Shown: in pieces, positions 48,201 through 59,400 of the stretch | Position numbering within the stretch: the first letter of the stretch is position 1 | Layout: each line of letters begins with the position of its first letter | DNA from: Dastarcus helophoroides | Taxonomy: Eukaryota; Arthropoda; Insecta; Coleoptera; Bothrideridae | Assembly: GCA_028583605.1 (NCBI GenBank) | Contig: CM053337.1 | Span: 17,325,164 to 17,389,163 of the forward strand | Reading direction: 5' to 3' | Length of the DNA: 64,000 nt | Translations under genes and position numbers: made by a program | The notes under the pieces: model-generated | What the model was told of the DNA's origin: nothing | What the model saw: the letters and a program-made list of their open reading frames with translations, nothing else | Database searches by the model: none

Positions 48201-49150
48201 TCTCTAAACCCTCTATATAAACTCTCTCTATAGTCTCTAGAATCTTTAAAGGGTCATTAGAGATTCTCTAAAGACTTTAGAGACTGCCTCTAGTCTCTAG
48301 AATCTGTAGAGAGTCTCTAATCATTAGAGACTCTCTAGTCTCTAGTTATTAGATACTCTCTGAAGATTCTTTATTCTCAACTCAAGAGAGACTATAGTTT
48401 TTAGACTCTCTCTAGTCTCTAGAATCTTTAGAGAGTCTCTAAAGTCACAAGAGACTTTCTCCAGTCTCTAGAGAGTAGAGGCAGTCTCTAGAGACTAGAA
48501 GCAGTCTCTAGAAACTAGAGGCAGTCTCTAGAGCCATTAGAGATTCTCTAAAGACTTTATAAACTCTCTAAAGACTCTAGAGACTCTATAAGCACTCCAG
48601 AAGCTCTTTAAAAACTCTTAATCGACACCTAATCGTCAATAGCTACTCAGAGTTGAAATTAAACTCGGATTCGAGTGACAAATACAACTTAATAGCTCAG
48701 AACTCGAGAGGATTCTTATATGTCTCTAAACTTTAGAGAAATATAAGAATTTTTAGATTCTAAAATCTGAATTATGGATAAATTAAGGGTGATTCTGGAT
48801 ACTAAATTAGAGGCGATTCTGGATGCTAAATTAGGGGCGATTCTGGATGCTAAATTCGGGGCGATTCTGGATGCTAAATTAGGGGTGATTCAGGATGTTA
48901 AATTAGGAATTATTTTGGATGTTAAATTAGGGGTGGAATTTTTAAATAAATATTGCTTTTATTTTTCAGGTGCACCGCCCATGGGTTGATGAGGAGCATC
49001 TTCCTGTTAGCGTCCCTTTGTGCCATTAACATTTACTCGTTGATGATGCACCTGATTTTACTATTTCCCGCTGTGATTACCGTCTCGTTATCGTTTTTTG
49101 CCGCCCTACTCAGCACTAGGATCCAAGACAATAGCAAAGTACTTTTATAA
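24236..49150 (+). CDS. SV2-like (synaptic vesicle glycoprotein 2) major facilitator transporter, with one frameshift
   Basis: Seven coding exons: 24236-24287, 35689-35910, 36536-36698, 37321-37789, 38060-38434, 38858-39235 and 48970-49150. All phases agree, giving about 612 residues if one extra G in the GGG at 38234-38236 is discounted. The N-terminal tail (MNCQDNEDATIASESLG) leads to HEDALSQAAVGKAQLLLAVV and TM1. The MFS loop motif GDHLGRRR is at residues 110-117. The TM3-6 region follows in exons 3-4, then a cytoplasmic loop. A luminal loop after TM7 has pentapeptide-like repeats (NTLFKNVTFYHLNLNHIEF, residues 365-445), typical of SV2. The last TMs are in exons 6-7. SV2 proteins sit in synaptic or secretory vesicles. 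The substrate here is unknown. Introns 2 and 6 are 11.4 and 9.7 kb, mostly satellite. Confidence -1.
24470..26275. repeat. 181-bp tandem array, about 10 copies
   Basis: The marker CCCAAATTGGACA recurs at exact 181-bp steps: about 24647, 24828, 25009, 25190, 25371, 25552, 25733, 25914 and 26095. Units look 90-98% alike by eye, so this is the youngest-looking array here. It lies in SV2 intron 2. The minus-strand frame beginning MGFGLLILTGVASL shifts phase each unit and is not a gene. Confidence -1.
26276..27069. other. Unique-looking part of SV2 intron 2
   Basis: No repeat family was recognised. It is partly GC-richer, with CCCCCCCGTGCCCCGC-like sequence near 26370, and may hold a regulatory element. 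No exon with matching phase is needed between exons 1 and 2. Confidence -1.
27070..34910. repeat. 178-bp-family array, T-rich orientation, 7.8 kb
   Basis: The marker GCAATTGTTACTTTTTTTCC or GCAGTTGTTAC recurs near 27151, 27505, 28035, 28390, 28738 and 29271 and onwards. Steps are about 355 bp or about 533 bp, that is two or three half-units of about 178 bp. Conserved blocks are CAAATTGTCGAGTTTTTTCA and TTTTGATCCCAAAATCAGAT. Units are well diverged. It is the reverse complement of the 16.5-19.0 kb array and lies in SV2 intron 2. Confidence -1.
33331..33371. repeat. (TTAA)n microsatellite
   Basis: About ten TTAA/AATT tetramers expanded inside one unit of the 178-bp-family array. Confidence -1.
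34911..35239. other. End of SV2 intron 2, satellite fades out
   Basis: AT-rich DNA related loosely to the array at its left edge. No exon was found. Confidence -1.
35240..35385. mobile_element. Foldback element, family 2 copy in SV2 intron 2
   Basis: Starts GTGGAACGAACTGGTCCTTG, then AAATACAAATCTTGTCCCCT, and ends GGGGACAAGATTTGTATTTC. The arms are inverted around TCAAAACGTTTTTCA. The central ACGCGT block of longer copies has been lost. Confidence -1.
35930..36520. repeat. Tandem TTGAAGTTGAG repeats filling SV2 intron 3
   Basis: About five imperfect units of roughly 110-125 bp, made of sub-blocks TTTTTGAAGTTGAGTCTCCA, TTTTTGAATTTGAGCTCTCT and TTTTTGAAGTCAAA. They begin about 20 bp after the donor and end about 15 bp before the acceptor (36535). 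Confidence -1.
36705..37320. repeat. About 120-bp repeats with splice-site-like ends in SV2 intron 4
   Basis: Five units share AGTACTAGAAGATGTAAATG, GTGATGAACCACCAAAATTC, TTCCTAAATCAGTTCCTCAT and TTTCATTTCAGATTCGTTTT. The last block resembles the true acceptor of coding exon 4 (TTCGTTTCAG|ATTCTG). Some units also carry GATGTAAGTGAAG, a good donor-like match. Confidence -1.
38455..38635. repeat. Single 178-bp-family unit in SV2 intron 5
   Basis: TTTTTTAAAATGCTGACTTT, TCAAATGTTTGGCTTTTTCT and TTTTACCCGCAATTATTACC match the T-rich array at 27-35 kb, in the same orientation. Confidence -1.
39240..48640. repeat. 9.4-kb TCTAGAGACTCT array in SV2 intron 6
   Basis: Degenerate repeats on TAGTCTCTAGAATCTTTAGA, GAGTCACTAGAGACTCTCTA and AACACTCTTTACTCTCAACT begin 5 bp after the exon 6 donor. 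The marker CTGTCTATAG steps by about 325-355 or about 490-515 bp, consistent with a basic unit near 170 bp in dimers and trimers. Many short motifs are self-complementary (TCTAGA, AGAGTCTCTAGAGACTCT), so both strands read alike. No coding content. Confidence -1.
40086..40255. mobile_element. About 170-bp unrelated insertion within the TCTAGA array
   Basis: GTTTTATTTATTTATTCTTG to AGGAGTACTTATACTATT is wholly unlike the array on both sides and contains ACGCTATGCCGTTCTACGCG. It accounts for the one over-long spacing in the array. Family not recognised. It is probably a TE fragment. Confidence -1.
48774..48936. repeat. 24-bp minisatellite, about 7 copies, before SV2 exon 7
   Basis: Units GATTCTGGATGCTAAATTAG plus GGGC. 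The + frame is open (ILDAKLGA repeats) and runs toward the last exon but in another phase, and it lies before the TTTTTCAG acceptor. Treated as intronic. Confidence -1.
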
Positions 49151-49194
49151 GTATCCTCATGCTTGAGATGTCCAACAGAGCAAAACGAAAAGTT

Positions 49195-49495
49195 TTGATT
49201 AATAATCAAAAAACTAAGATTTGATTAAAAAACCAAAAAACGAAAAGTTTTAATTAAAAACCAAAAACGAAAAATTTGATTAAAAACCATAAACGGAGTT
49301 TTGATTAAAAAAAATCAAGAACGAAAAGATTTGATTAAAAACCAGAAACGAAAATTTCTGATTAAAAACCAAAAACGGAGTTTTGATTAAAAAAACCAAA
49401 AACGAAAAGTTTTGATTAAAAATCAGAAACGAAGAGTTTTGTTTAAAAATCAGAAATGAAAAGTTTTGGTTCAAAATCATAAACAAAAAGTGCAT
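49195..49495. repeat. Short GATTAAAAACCAAAAACGAA repeats, SV2 3' UTR or flank
   Basis: About ten imperfect units of 24-34 bp begin 45 bp after the SV2 stop codon and end at the candidate poly(A) signal. They probably lie inside the 3' UTR. Confidence -1.
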
Positions 49496-49499
49496 CTTA

Positions 49500-49505
49500 A
49501 ATAAA
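49500..49505 (+). terminator. Candidate poly(A) signal AATAAA, SV2-like gene
   Basis: First AATAAA after the 3' UTR repeat, 350 bp beyond the stop codon. The surroundings are AT-rich, so the support is modest. Confidence -1.
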
Positions 49506-50522
49506 AAAGAAAATTACAAATTTAATCTGATTAAAGATAAATTCTGTTAAGCCGATTTCGTAATTACTTTTTTACTCATTTTCGTTGCTCGTTTCAAAAT
49601 ATTGAATTAATTTGATCAGATGAAGTTAAACGGAGCGGAAATAGAATTAGTTCCTGTATTACTTTCGTGTGTCTGTGATATGATTTCTTATTGATTAATC
49701 TTGGCCCATTTTCATTTAAATTTTGGTCTATTACAAGACGATGGCACTTTATTTTTGTATTCCTATGATGTAGTCATGCATATCATACGAGGCTTTTTCA
49801 AACGAGTCATTTATACAATTGAATAATGAAAGGACATATCTCTGATTAGTATTCATGTACCTTAAATGTAACAAATTTTTTATTGTTAAAAAATAAACAA
49901 TCTGGCTTTTTTTTGAATTTTTGAATTTCCCCAAACCAATTTTCAGCCGAATTGTTTACTCGTGCATCATTTAGTTAACTGCAATTGGTTCCTAATTTGA
50001 ATACCATAAAGAAAAGGTGGTCTCTCGAAATTTTCTTTTTTTTAAATTAAAAGTTGTATTCGAGGGCCCCAATTCATATATAAAATGGGATATTTGGTAA
50101 CTAGTAATAAAACGGTCTTTACAAAAGAGAACATTTAATTTATGCACTAGATTTATCACAATAAGAGCAATATTCATATAATCAAAACAACCGACAATAC
50201 CAAAATGTTATTGATTTTGATCAGTTACCAATTTATGTACAGTTTACACATAAAATCAATATTTACAGAATATATTATATACAGTCTATAATTTACAAGT
50301 TATATAATAAAATCTAAAAATAATTTAAAATGCCTAATATCATCACAAAAAAATATATCTTTTTACAAAGTTATTACTTAAAAAACGATCTGCTTTCGCT
50401 TTTTGTATTTACATATTATTACCAAACTGGTAAATATAAATTTAGTTAACAAGAAAAATCGATGATAAATAAAACTTATCAATATAAATAACAAATATAT
50501 TATAAAATGGTTACTCTTCTAG
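49506..50522. other. Intergenic DNA between convergent SV2-like and PDK genes
   Basis: AT-rich, no exon. The right part, nearest 50523, should be the PDK 3' UTR. Confidence -1.
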
Positions 50523-53500
50523 CTAAATGGCCCCAGCACCTGTCATCGTCTCCTGACAGGAATGAGGCAACTGGTGTCGCTTGGGTGACATCGTTATTTG
50601 TCGTGGGCCGACGATGGCAGTTTGATTCGACCAGTCTCCCATTGGCATCGCAGTCCTGTAGAATTTAGAAGTTGTCTTGTTGAAAATCGGAAGCAGCTCG
50701 TTAGCCTCATTCGATAACGCCTAAAAAACAAATTCATTTCGGATTTCGTATCCACGATTTCTTTTCATTTTGGATTTTCGATCGAAAACAAGCGTTTACC
50801 TTCATATATATAACGGCATCGGTGCCGTGTCCCTCGCAAGAGAGTAAAACGAGATCCCCGTGGAAGTATCTAGCGTAGAGTCTGGAAATGGGTAGACCGT
50901 AGCCGTAGCCTGCCAGAGGAACTGTGTGAGCGTCAGCCTTGCTAGGTTGGGGGGCTGTCGAGTACATGTACTTGAAGAGGAGGTCCATGGCCGACCGTGG
51001 GATACCGCCGCCCATATCGGACATCTGCACCAGAGGAAAAAATTAGTTAACCACGGAATACAAAAATTTCAATTTTTCACTAAGCGATTAGGCGAATTTA
51101 ATCGAGTTTCAACTTTCCGACCAATGAAGAATTTCTACCATGAAGAATTAAGACAGAATCTAACAGAAAATTCAAAACTTGTTCTAGTCGAAGCGAAAAC
51201 TTGAAAAACTTAATTTATAGACAATAATTTTTTTGAAATTTCGACTTGAAGCGTTTCAAAATTCAAGTTTTAAATTCTGCAACTCAAGAGTGAAGTAATC
51301 GAATGGTTTTTCAAGTTTAAAATACCTTACACTTGAACATTTGCGGTTTCTTATGTAATTTCGCTTCATTTTCGAAATTTCAACTTTTTCGAAATATCGG
51401 TTTTTTTCTCGAAATTCCCCCTTAAAACTCGAGTCTTATTCCATAAAGCGTCTTTGACGTTAAACACGAAATTTTGTTTCAAAAACGAATCAAAATTTCA
51501 ATATTTAAATAATTACAGGTGATAAAGTGAAATTTCGAAAAAACAATTATTTCGAAATTTTGACTTGTAGCGCTTAAACTTTCAACTTTTAAACTCTGTA
51601 ACTGAAGGGTGGAATAATTGAACAGTTTTCCTGAGTTTAAAATACTTAAAACTCGAACATTTGCGGTTTTTTGTATCATTTCGCTTCGTTCTCGAAATAT
51701 CAACTTTTTCGAAATTTCGATTTTTTTCTCGAAATTCCCCCTTAAAACTCGAGTTTTATTCCATAAAGCGTCTTTGACATTAAACACGAAATTTTATTTC
51801 AAAACCGGATCAAAAATTTCAATATTTAAATAATTACAGGTGATAAAGTGAAATTTCGAAAAAACAATTATTTCGAAATTTTGACTTGTAGCGCTTAAAC
51901 TTTCAACTTTTAAACTCTGTAACTGAAGGGTGGAATAATTGAACAGTTTTCCTGAGTTTAAAATACTTAAAACTCGAACATTTGCGGTTTTTTGTATCAT
52001 TTCGCTTCGTTCTCGAAATATCAACTTTTTCGAAATTTCGATTTTTTTCTCGAAATTCCCCCTTAAAACTCGAGTTTTATTCCATAAAGCGTCTTTGACA
52101 TTAAACACGCAATTTTATTTTAAAAACGAATCAAAAATTTCAATATTTAAGTAATTACAGGTGATAAAGTGAAATTTCGAAAAAACAATTATTTCGAAAT
52201 TTTGACTTGTAGCGCTTAAACTTTCAACTTTTAAACTCTGTAACTGAAGGGTGGAATAATTGAACAGTTTTCCTGAGTTTAAAATACTTAAAACTCGAAC
52301 ATTTACGGTTTTTTGTATCATTTCGCTTCATTCTCGAAATATCAACTTTTTAGAAATTTAGATTTTTTTCTCGAAATTCCTCCTTAAAACTCGAGTTTTA
52401 TTCCATAAAGCGACTTTGACATTAAACGTGAAATTTTAGTTTAAAAACGGATCAAAAATTTCAACATTTAAATAATTACAGGCGATAAAGTGAAATTTCG
52501 AAAAAAACAATTATTTCGAAATTTTGACTTGTAGCGCTTAAACTTTCAACTTTTAAACTCTGTAACTGAAGGGTGGAATAATCGAACAGTTTTCTCGAGT
52601 TTAAAATACTTAAAACTCGAACATTTGCGGTTTTTTGTATCATTTCGCTTCGTTCTCGAAATATCAACTTTTTCGAAATTTCGATTTTTTTCTCGAAATT
52701 CCCCCTTAAAACTCGAGTTTTATTCCATAAAGCATCTTTGACGTTAAACACGAAATTTTGTTTCAAAACCGGATCAAAAATTTCAATTTTTAAATAATTA
52801 CAGGCGATAAAGTGAAATTTCAAAAAAACACATATTTCGAAATTTTGACTTGCAGCGCTTAAACTTTCAACTTTTAAACTCTGCAACTGAATGGTGGAAT
52901 AATCGAACAGTTTTTCCGAGTTTAAAATACTTAAAATTCGAACATTTGCGGTTTTTTGTATCATTTCGCTTCATTCTCGAAATATCAACTTTTTCGAAAT
53001 TTCGATTTTTTTCCTCGAAATTCCCCCTTAAAACATCGAGTTTTATTCCATAAAGCGTCTTTGACATTAAACGCGAAATTTTATTTCAAAAACGGATCAA
53101 AAGTTTCAACATTTAAGTAATTACAGGCGATAAAGTGAAATTTCAAAAAAACAATTATTTCGAAATTTTGACTTGTAACTCTTAAACTTTCAACTTTTAA
53201 ACTCTGTAACTGAAGGGTGGAACAATCGAACAGTTTTCTCGAGTTTAAAATAATTAAAACTCGAACATTTGCGGTTTTCTGTATCATTTCGCTTCGTCCT
53301 CGAAATATCAACTTTTTCGAAATTTCGATTTTTTTCTCGAATTTCCCCCTTAAAACTCGAGTTTTATTCCATAAAGCGTCTTTGACATTAAACACGAAAT
53401 TTTATTTCAAAAACGGATTAAAAATTTCAATATTTAAATAATTACAGGTGATAAAGTGAAATTTCGAAAAAACAATTATTTCGAAATTTTGGCTTGTAGC

Positions 53501-55418
53501 GCTTAAACTTTCAACTTTTAAACTCTGTAACTGAAGGGTGGAATAATCGAACAGTTTTCCTGAGTTTAAAATACTTAAAACTCGAACATTTACGGTATTT
53601 AATGTCATTTCGCTTCGTTCTCGAAATATCAGCTTTTTCGAAATTTCGATTTTTTTCTCGAAATTCCCCCTTAAAACTCAAGTTTTATTTCATAAAGCGT
53701 CTTTGACATTAAACACGAAATTTTATTTCAAAAACGGATTAAAAATTTAAATATTTAAATAATTACAGGCGATAAAGTGAAATTTCGAAAAAACAATTAT
53801 TTCGAAATTTTGACTTGTAGCGCTTAAACTTTCAACTTTTAAACTCTGTAACTGAAGGGTGGAATAATCGAACAGTTTTCCTGAGTTTAAAATACTTAAA
53901 ACTCGAACATTTACGGTTTTTAGTATCATTTCGCTTCGTTCTCGAAATATCAACTTTTTCGAAATTTCGATTTTTTTCTCGAAATTCTCCCCTTAAAACT
54001 CGAGTTTTATTCCATAAAGCATCTTTGACATTAAATACAAAATTTTATTTTAAAACCGGATCAAAAATTTCAATATTTAAATAATTACAGGTGATAAAGT
54101 GAAATTTCGAAAAAACAATTTTTTCGAAATTTCGACTTTTAGAACTTAAAATTTCAACTCTTAAATTGTGTAACTGAAAAATGGAGTAATCGAATGGTTT
54201 TTCGAGTTTAAAATACTTAAAAACTCGAACATTTGCGGTTTTTTGTATCATTTCACTTCGTTTTCGAAATATCAGCTTTTTCGAAATTTCGATTTTTTTC
54301 TCGAAATTCCTTCTTAAAACTCGAGTTTTATTACATAAAGCGTATTTGATGCCAAAGTCGAAATTTTAGTACAAAAAAACGTTAACAATTTCAGTGTTTA
54401 AACATATTGCAGGCGACAAAGTTTCATTCAGACTCGATTAAACCCAATGCTTGATTCTTTGACGAGTTTTCCTTGTACCTTCAGACAAATGTCTTCTTTC
54501 CCTTTTGATATCGTGATTGTGATTGGGGGGAAAATGTCAGCCCCGGAATGGTACTCCATGACGGCCCTCATAGCATTTTTGAACAATTCAAAAAGCATGT
54601 GATACAAATGTGAGGGAACGTAGACAATTTGGATGCCTCTCTCCTGAATCAGATCTGTAAAGCACATTTTTACAAATGGGGGCCCTCAATTTGAAAAAAT
54701 ACATTACCATTGTGTTGCGATTCGTTGATAATCAAGTCGGGCGACGCTAAATAATATTGATCACAGAGAAATCTAGCGTTTTCGTAAGCGTCCTTGATAA
54801 CACTTATTATATCACATTGGGGGTCTATGCAACCTATATACTTGCTCCTATTTGGTCCCGGGGCGTTCTCGAGTTGCCCCCCGAAGAGTAAAGCTGCAAC
54901 AAACTCAAAAACTAAGAAACGGGTAAACCAAAGCGTTCAAATTCAAAAAAAAATCGAGGGAGGGTCAAATTATGAAAAAACAGTCAAATATACAAAAAAA
55001 ATCGAAATTTCGCGAGCACACTTACTGTGTTGGTTTATCAACATCCTAATCGATATCCTAGACATATAAAATCGGTCCAAAAAATACTGAATACTGTGCT
55101 CAGTTTGGGGGTCGACGTCGTGGGATTCCTTCAGTTCTAGGACACCTTGCGCCATCGTTTCGACGACGTCGGCGTGTCGGTTCCTGATTTTGACCAGGCT
55201 GTCGCAAAAGTATTCCAACGTGTCGCCGCTCATGTCCTTCTTTTCGAATTCGATGATCTCTTTGAAGCTTCGTATGTACCAATCGTTGACGGCGACCACC
55301 GAGGGCATCCTGAGGAGGTTTTCGGGCAGCAGGGCGATTTCCTTCATTATGTTGGCCAGTCGGACGGGGAGTTCTTTCCGGAGGAAGATGAAGGATTTCT
55401 CTTCGGATGCATTCAAGC
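50523..55418 (-). CDS. Pdk: Pyruvate dehydrogenase kinase, mitochondrial, 5' partial
   Basis: Five minus-strand exons, 55418-55026, 54893-54708, 54654-54479, 51024-50800 and 50720-50523, join in phase to about 391 residues plus stop. PDK phosphorylates the E1-alpha subunit of pyruvate dehydrogenase in the mitochondrial matrix and switches the complex off. The first exon seen starts [19 protein letters not shown] and holds the helical regulatory domain through [11 protein letters not shown]. The GHKL ATP-binding fold follows: N-box [14 protein letters not shown]1 box DMGGGIP, G2 box [16 protein letters not shown]. The C-terminal tail carries the GDW motif used in dimer and lipoyl-domain contacts. 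Only about 30-35 N-terminal residues with the targeting peptide are missing. They would be encoded beyond the satellite to the right. The intron 51025-54478 is filled by a 321-bp array. Confidence -1.
51240..54430. repeat. 321-bp tandem array in a PDK intron, about 10 copies
   Basis: The marker AATTACAGGTGATAAAGTGA recurs near 51519, 51839, 52160, 52481, 52804, 53126, 53447, 53768, 54090 and, diverged, 54412, a constant step of about 321 bp. Units contain TCGAAATTTCGATTTTTTTC and TTCCATAAAGCGTCTTTGAC. The array reaches to about 50 bp from the PDK donor at 54478. Both-strand open frames of 60-160 codons are repeat by-products. Confidence -1.
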
Positions 55419-56489
55419 CTGGAACAAATGGATTTTGTAATTAGGGTGATTTTTCAAAATGAAGCGACCACTGGATAAGAGGTCACGATGCTCAATGTTA
55501 TATTTAAGAGGAGTTTATTACAGTTCACGTCTGTTAGAATTATTTTTTTTATACCAAATCAATCCATGTAAACATAAATGATAAATTTTGGATAATTTAC
55601 TATCTCTTAAATATAATAATAATAATAAGAAGAAGCCACCACAAATTCCTGATTTTGGGCTAGTCTTAAATAAGGTAAACCTGAAAGAATCTATAAAACT
55701 TTATAGTGTAAGTAATTCCGGCTATTTTAATAATAAATATATCTGGAAATGCGTTTAATTTGTTTATCTGTAACACTACGATCAGCAAAACATCTCCTGA
55801 TGTTATTTCTTTGATAAACTTTGACGCAACTAAACATGACACATCATCATTCATCTAATTCTAATAATAAATAAAAGTTAACTAATACAGAATTCTAAAT
55901 ATCTGATTTCTTAATAAGCCAAGCGAAGTCACAAGTTGGAACCATCAAGGGGACCGAGGCAAGTCTTAATTCGAAATAAAATTCCAAATTTAAAACTCGA
56001 AATTTCTATTTTTTTCGAAACGTCGACTTTAAACCCAAACAGTTCTTCTGTAAATTCGAAATGAAATTCCAAATTCGAATTGTAAAGTCGAAATGAAATT
56101 CCAAATTTACAGAAGGACTAGTTAGGTTTAACGTTGACGTTTCGAAAAAATTGGAAATTTCCAGATTAAAAGCAAAATTTCGACATTAAAAGTTTAATTT
56201 CCAGATTCAAGTCGAATTGTCGATAAAGTTTGGAAACGAACGAGTCAAAATATGCAGAAAAGGAAGTAATTGAAAAAATTAAATCCTAAAATTTATAAAG
56301 AAAAAATGTTTATCGAAATTTCTTAAAAAAGGTTGACAAAAAAGCAATCTCAACATTTAAGTATTGAAAGTTGAAATTTAAGTCGAAGATTGAAGAAAAA
56401 TTTGAGTTATTTCAATTGTTTTGTCATGAAATATTCTCTTAAATTCAGAAATGCCACTTGGACCATCCAAAGTAGAATAATTCTGTGCT
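55419..56489. other. PDK 5' intron, start of long intron, no exon recognised
   Basis: AT-rich. It contains the inverted repeat at 56016-56144 but no frame resembling the missing PDK N-terminus on the minus strand. Confidence -1.
56016..56144. repeat. Imperfect inverted repeat, arms about 40 bp
   Basis: CGAAACGTCGACTTTAAACC ... CTTCTGTAAATT on the left is answered by AATTTACAGAAG ... GGTTTAACGTTGACGTTTCG on the right. Between them are TCGAAATGAAATTCCAAATT repeats. Confidence -1.
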
Positions 56490-59400
56490 AAAAAGTTCGA
56501 TATTTTGTGCCTGATCACAATTTCAGTTTTTTTCCTATGAAATCTTCTCTACAATTCGCAAAGGTTCTCACGAAAGTTCTCATGGAGCATCTTAATCGAA
56601 ATAATTTTGGGCTAAAATGTTAAGCATTTGATAGTTCATCAGTATTTCAATTGTTTTGCCACAAAACATACTCTTCTTGGAGAATTCTAGGCGAAATAAT
56701 GTCGAAAAAACCTCCAAAAATCACAAATGTGCTCTTGGAGGTCCAAAGGCAAATTAATATTAGGTTAAAAAGTTGGGTATTTGGTAGTTCATCAGTATTG
56801 CAGTGTTTTTCCCATGAAACCTTCTCTAAAAATCGAAAATGTTTTTTCTCATCCAGGATCCTGATTAAAATAATTTTGGGCAAAAACGTTAGGGATTTAG
56901 TAGTTCATCCACATTTCAGTTATTTGGTCACGAAAATTTCTCTATAATTCACAAATGTGCTCTTGGTGGTCGACAAGCAAATTAATTTTATGTTAAAAAG
57001 TTGGGTATTCGGTAGTTCATCAGTATTGCAATTGTTTTCCCATGAAATCTTCTCTGAAATTCGCAAACGGCCTCATGGAGCATCTTGGTCAAAACAATTT
57101 TGGGCCAAAATGTTACGCATTTGGTAGTTCATCAGTATGTCAATTGTTTTGCCACGAAACATTCTCTTCTTGGAGAATCACATACCAATTATGTTATGTT
57201 AAAAAATTGGGTATTTGATAGTTCATCTAGTGGTGATTTTAGCGCAAAATTTCTAAAATTCGCAAATGTTTTGAACTAAACGTTCGGAATTTAGTGTTTT
57301 AATCGTTTGCTCGCGAAAAATGGTCATGAAAAATTCTCTAAAAGTCACAAATGTGCTCTTGGAGGTTCAAAGGCAAAATAATATGAGGGTAAAAAGTGAA
57401 GTATTTGGTGGTTCATCAGTATTGACGTTTTTTTCCCATGAAATCTTCTCTACAATTCGCGAACGTTCTCACGAAAGTTCTCGTGGAGCATCTTGATCGA
57501 AATAATTTTGGACTAAAATGTTAAGCATTCGATATTTCATCAGTATTTCAATTGTTTTGCCACAAAACATACTCTTCTTGGAGAATTCTAGGCGAAATAA
57601 TGTCGAAAAAATCTCCAAAAATCACAAATGTGCTCTTGGAGGTCCAAAGGCAAATCAATATTAAGTTAAAAAGTTGGGTATTTGGTGGTTCATCAGTATT
57701 GCAGTTTTTTTCCCATGAAACCTTCTCTAAAAATCGAAAATGTTTTTTCTCATCCAGGATCCTGATTAAAATAATTTTGGGCAAAAACGTTAGGGATTTA
57801 GTAGTTCATCCACATTTCAGTTATTTGGTCACGAAAACTTCTCTAAAATTCGCAAATGTGCTCTTGGTGGTCGACAAGCAAATTAATTTTATGTTAAAAA
57901 GTTGGGTATTCGGTGGTTCATCAGTATTGCAATTGTTTTCCCATGAAATCTTCTCTGAAATTCGCAAACGGTCTCATGGAGCATCTTGGTCAAAACAATT
58001 TTGGGCCAAAATGTTACGCATTTGGTAGTTCATCAGTATGTCAATTGTTTTGCCACAAAACATTCTCTTCTTGTAGAATCACATGCCAAATATGTTATGT
58101 TAAGAACTGGGTATTTGATGATTCATCTAGTAGTTGTTTTAACATAAAATCTCTAAAATTCGCAAGTGTTCAGAGCTAAACATTGGGAATTTAGCATTTC
58201 AATCGTTTGCTTGCGAAAAATGGTCACGAAAAATTCTCTAAAAGTCACAAATGTGCTCTTGGAGGTCCAAAGGCAAAATAATATGAGGTTAAAAAGTGAA
58301 GTATTTGGTGGTTCATCAGTATTGACGTTTTTTCCCATGAAATCTTCTCTACAATTTGCGAACATTCTCACGAAAGTTCTCATGGAGCATCTTGATCGAA
58401 ATAATTTTGGGCTAAAATGTTAAGCATTTGATAGTTCATCAGTATTTCAATTGTTTTGCCACAAAACATACTCATCTTGGAGAATTCTAGGCGAAATAAT
58501 GTCGAAAAAGTCTCCAAAAATCACAAATGTACTCTTGGAGGTCCAAAGGCAAATCAACATTAGGTTAAAAAGTTGGGTATTTAGTAGTTCATCAGTATTG
58601 CAGTTTTTTTCCCATGAAACTTTCTCTAAAAATCGAAAATGTTTTTTCTCATCAAGGATCCTGATCAAAATAATTTTGGGCAAAAACGTTAGGAATTTAG
58701 AAGTTCATCCACATTTCAGTTATTTGGTCACGAAAACTTCTCTAAAATTCGCAAATGTGCTCTTGGTGGTTGACAAGCAAATTAATTTTATGTTAAAAAG
58801 TTGGGTATTCGGAGGTTCATCAGTATTGCAATTGTTTTCCCATGAAATCTTCTCTGAAATTCGCAAACGTTTTCATGGAGGTTGCCATGGAGCATCTTGT
58901 TCAAAATAATTTTGGACTAAGATGTTACGCATTTGGTAGTTCATCAGTATGGCAATTGTTTTGCCGCGAAACATTCTCCTCTTGGAGAATCACAGGCCAA
59001 TTATGTTATGTTAAAAAATTGGGAATTTAGTATTTCAATCGTTTGCTTGCGAAAAATGGTCATGAAAAATTCTCTAAAAGTCACAAATGTGCTCTTGGAG
59101 GTCCAAAGGCAAAATAATATGAGGTTAAAAAGTGAAGTATTTGGTGGTTCATCAGTATTGACGTTTTTTTCCCATGAAATCTTCTCTACAATTCGCGAAC
59201 GTTCTCACGAAAGTTCTCATGGAGCATCTTGATCGAAATAATTTTGGGTTAAAATGTTAAGCATTTGATAGTTCATCAGTATTTCAATTGTTTTGCCACG
59301 AAACATCCTCTTCTTGGAGAATTCTAGGCGAAATAATGTTGAAAAATTCTCCAAAAATCACAAATGTGCTCTTGGAGGTCCAAAGGCAAATCAATATTAG

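Noticed and set aside
48774..48989. + frame with ILDAKLGA repeats reaching SV2 exon 7
   Set aside because: It is in the wrong phase for the SV2 exon and is separated from it by a clear TTTTTCAG acceptor. It is an intronic minisatellite.
51479..53953. Minus-strand frames [20 protein letters not shown] and similar
   Set aside because: They recur with the 321-bp array inside a PDK intron. There is no independent gene evidence.
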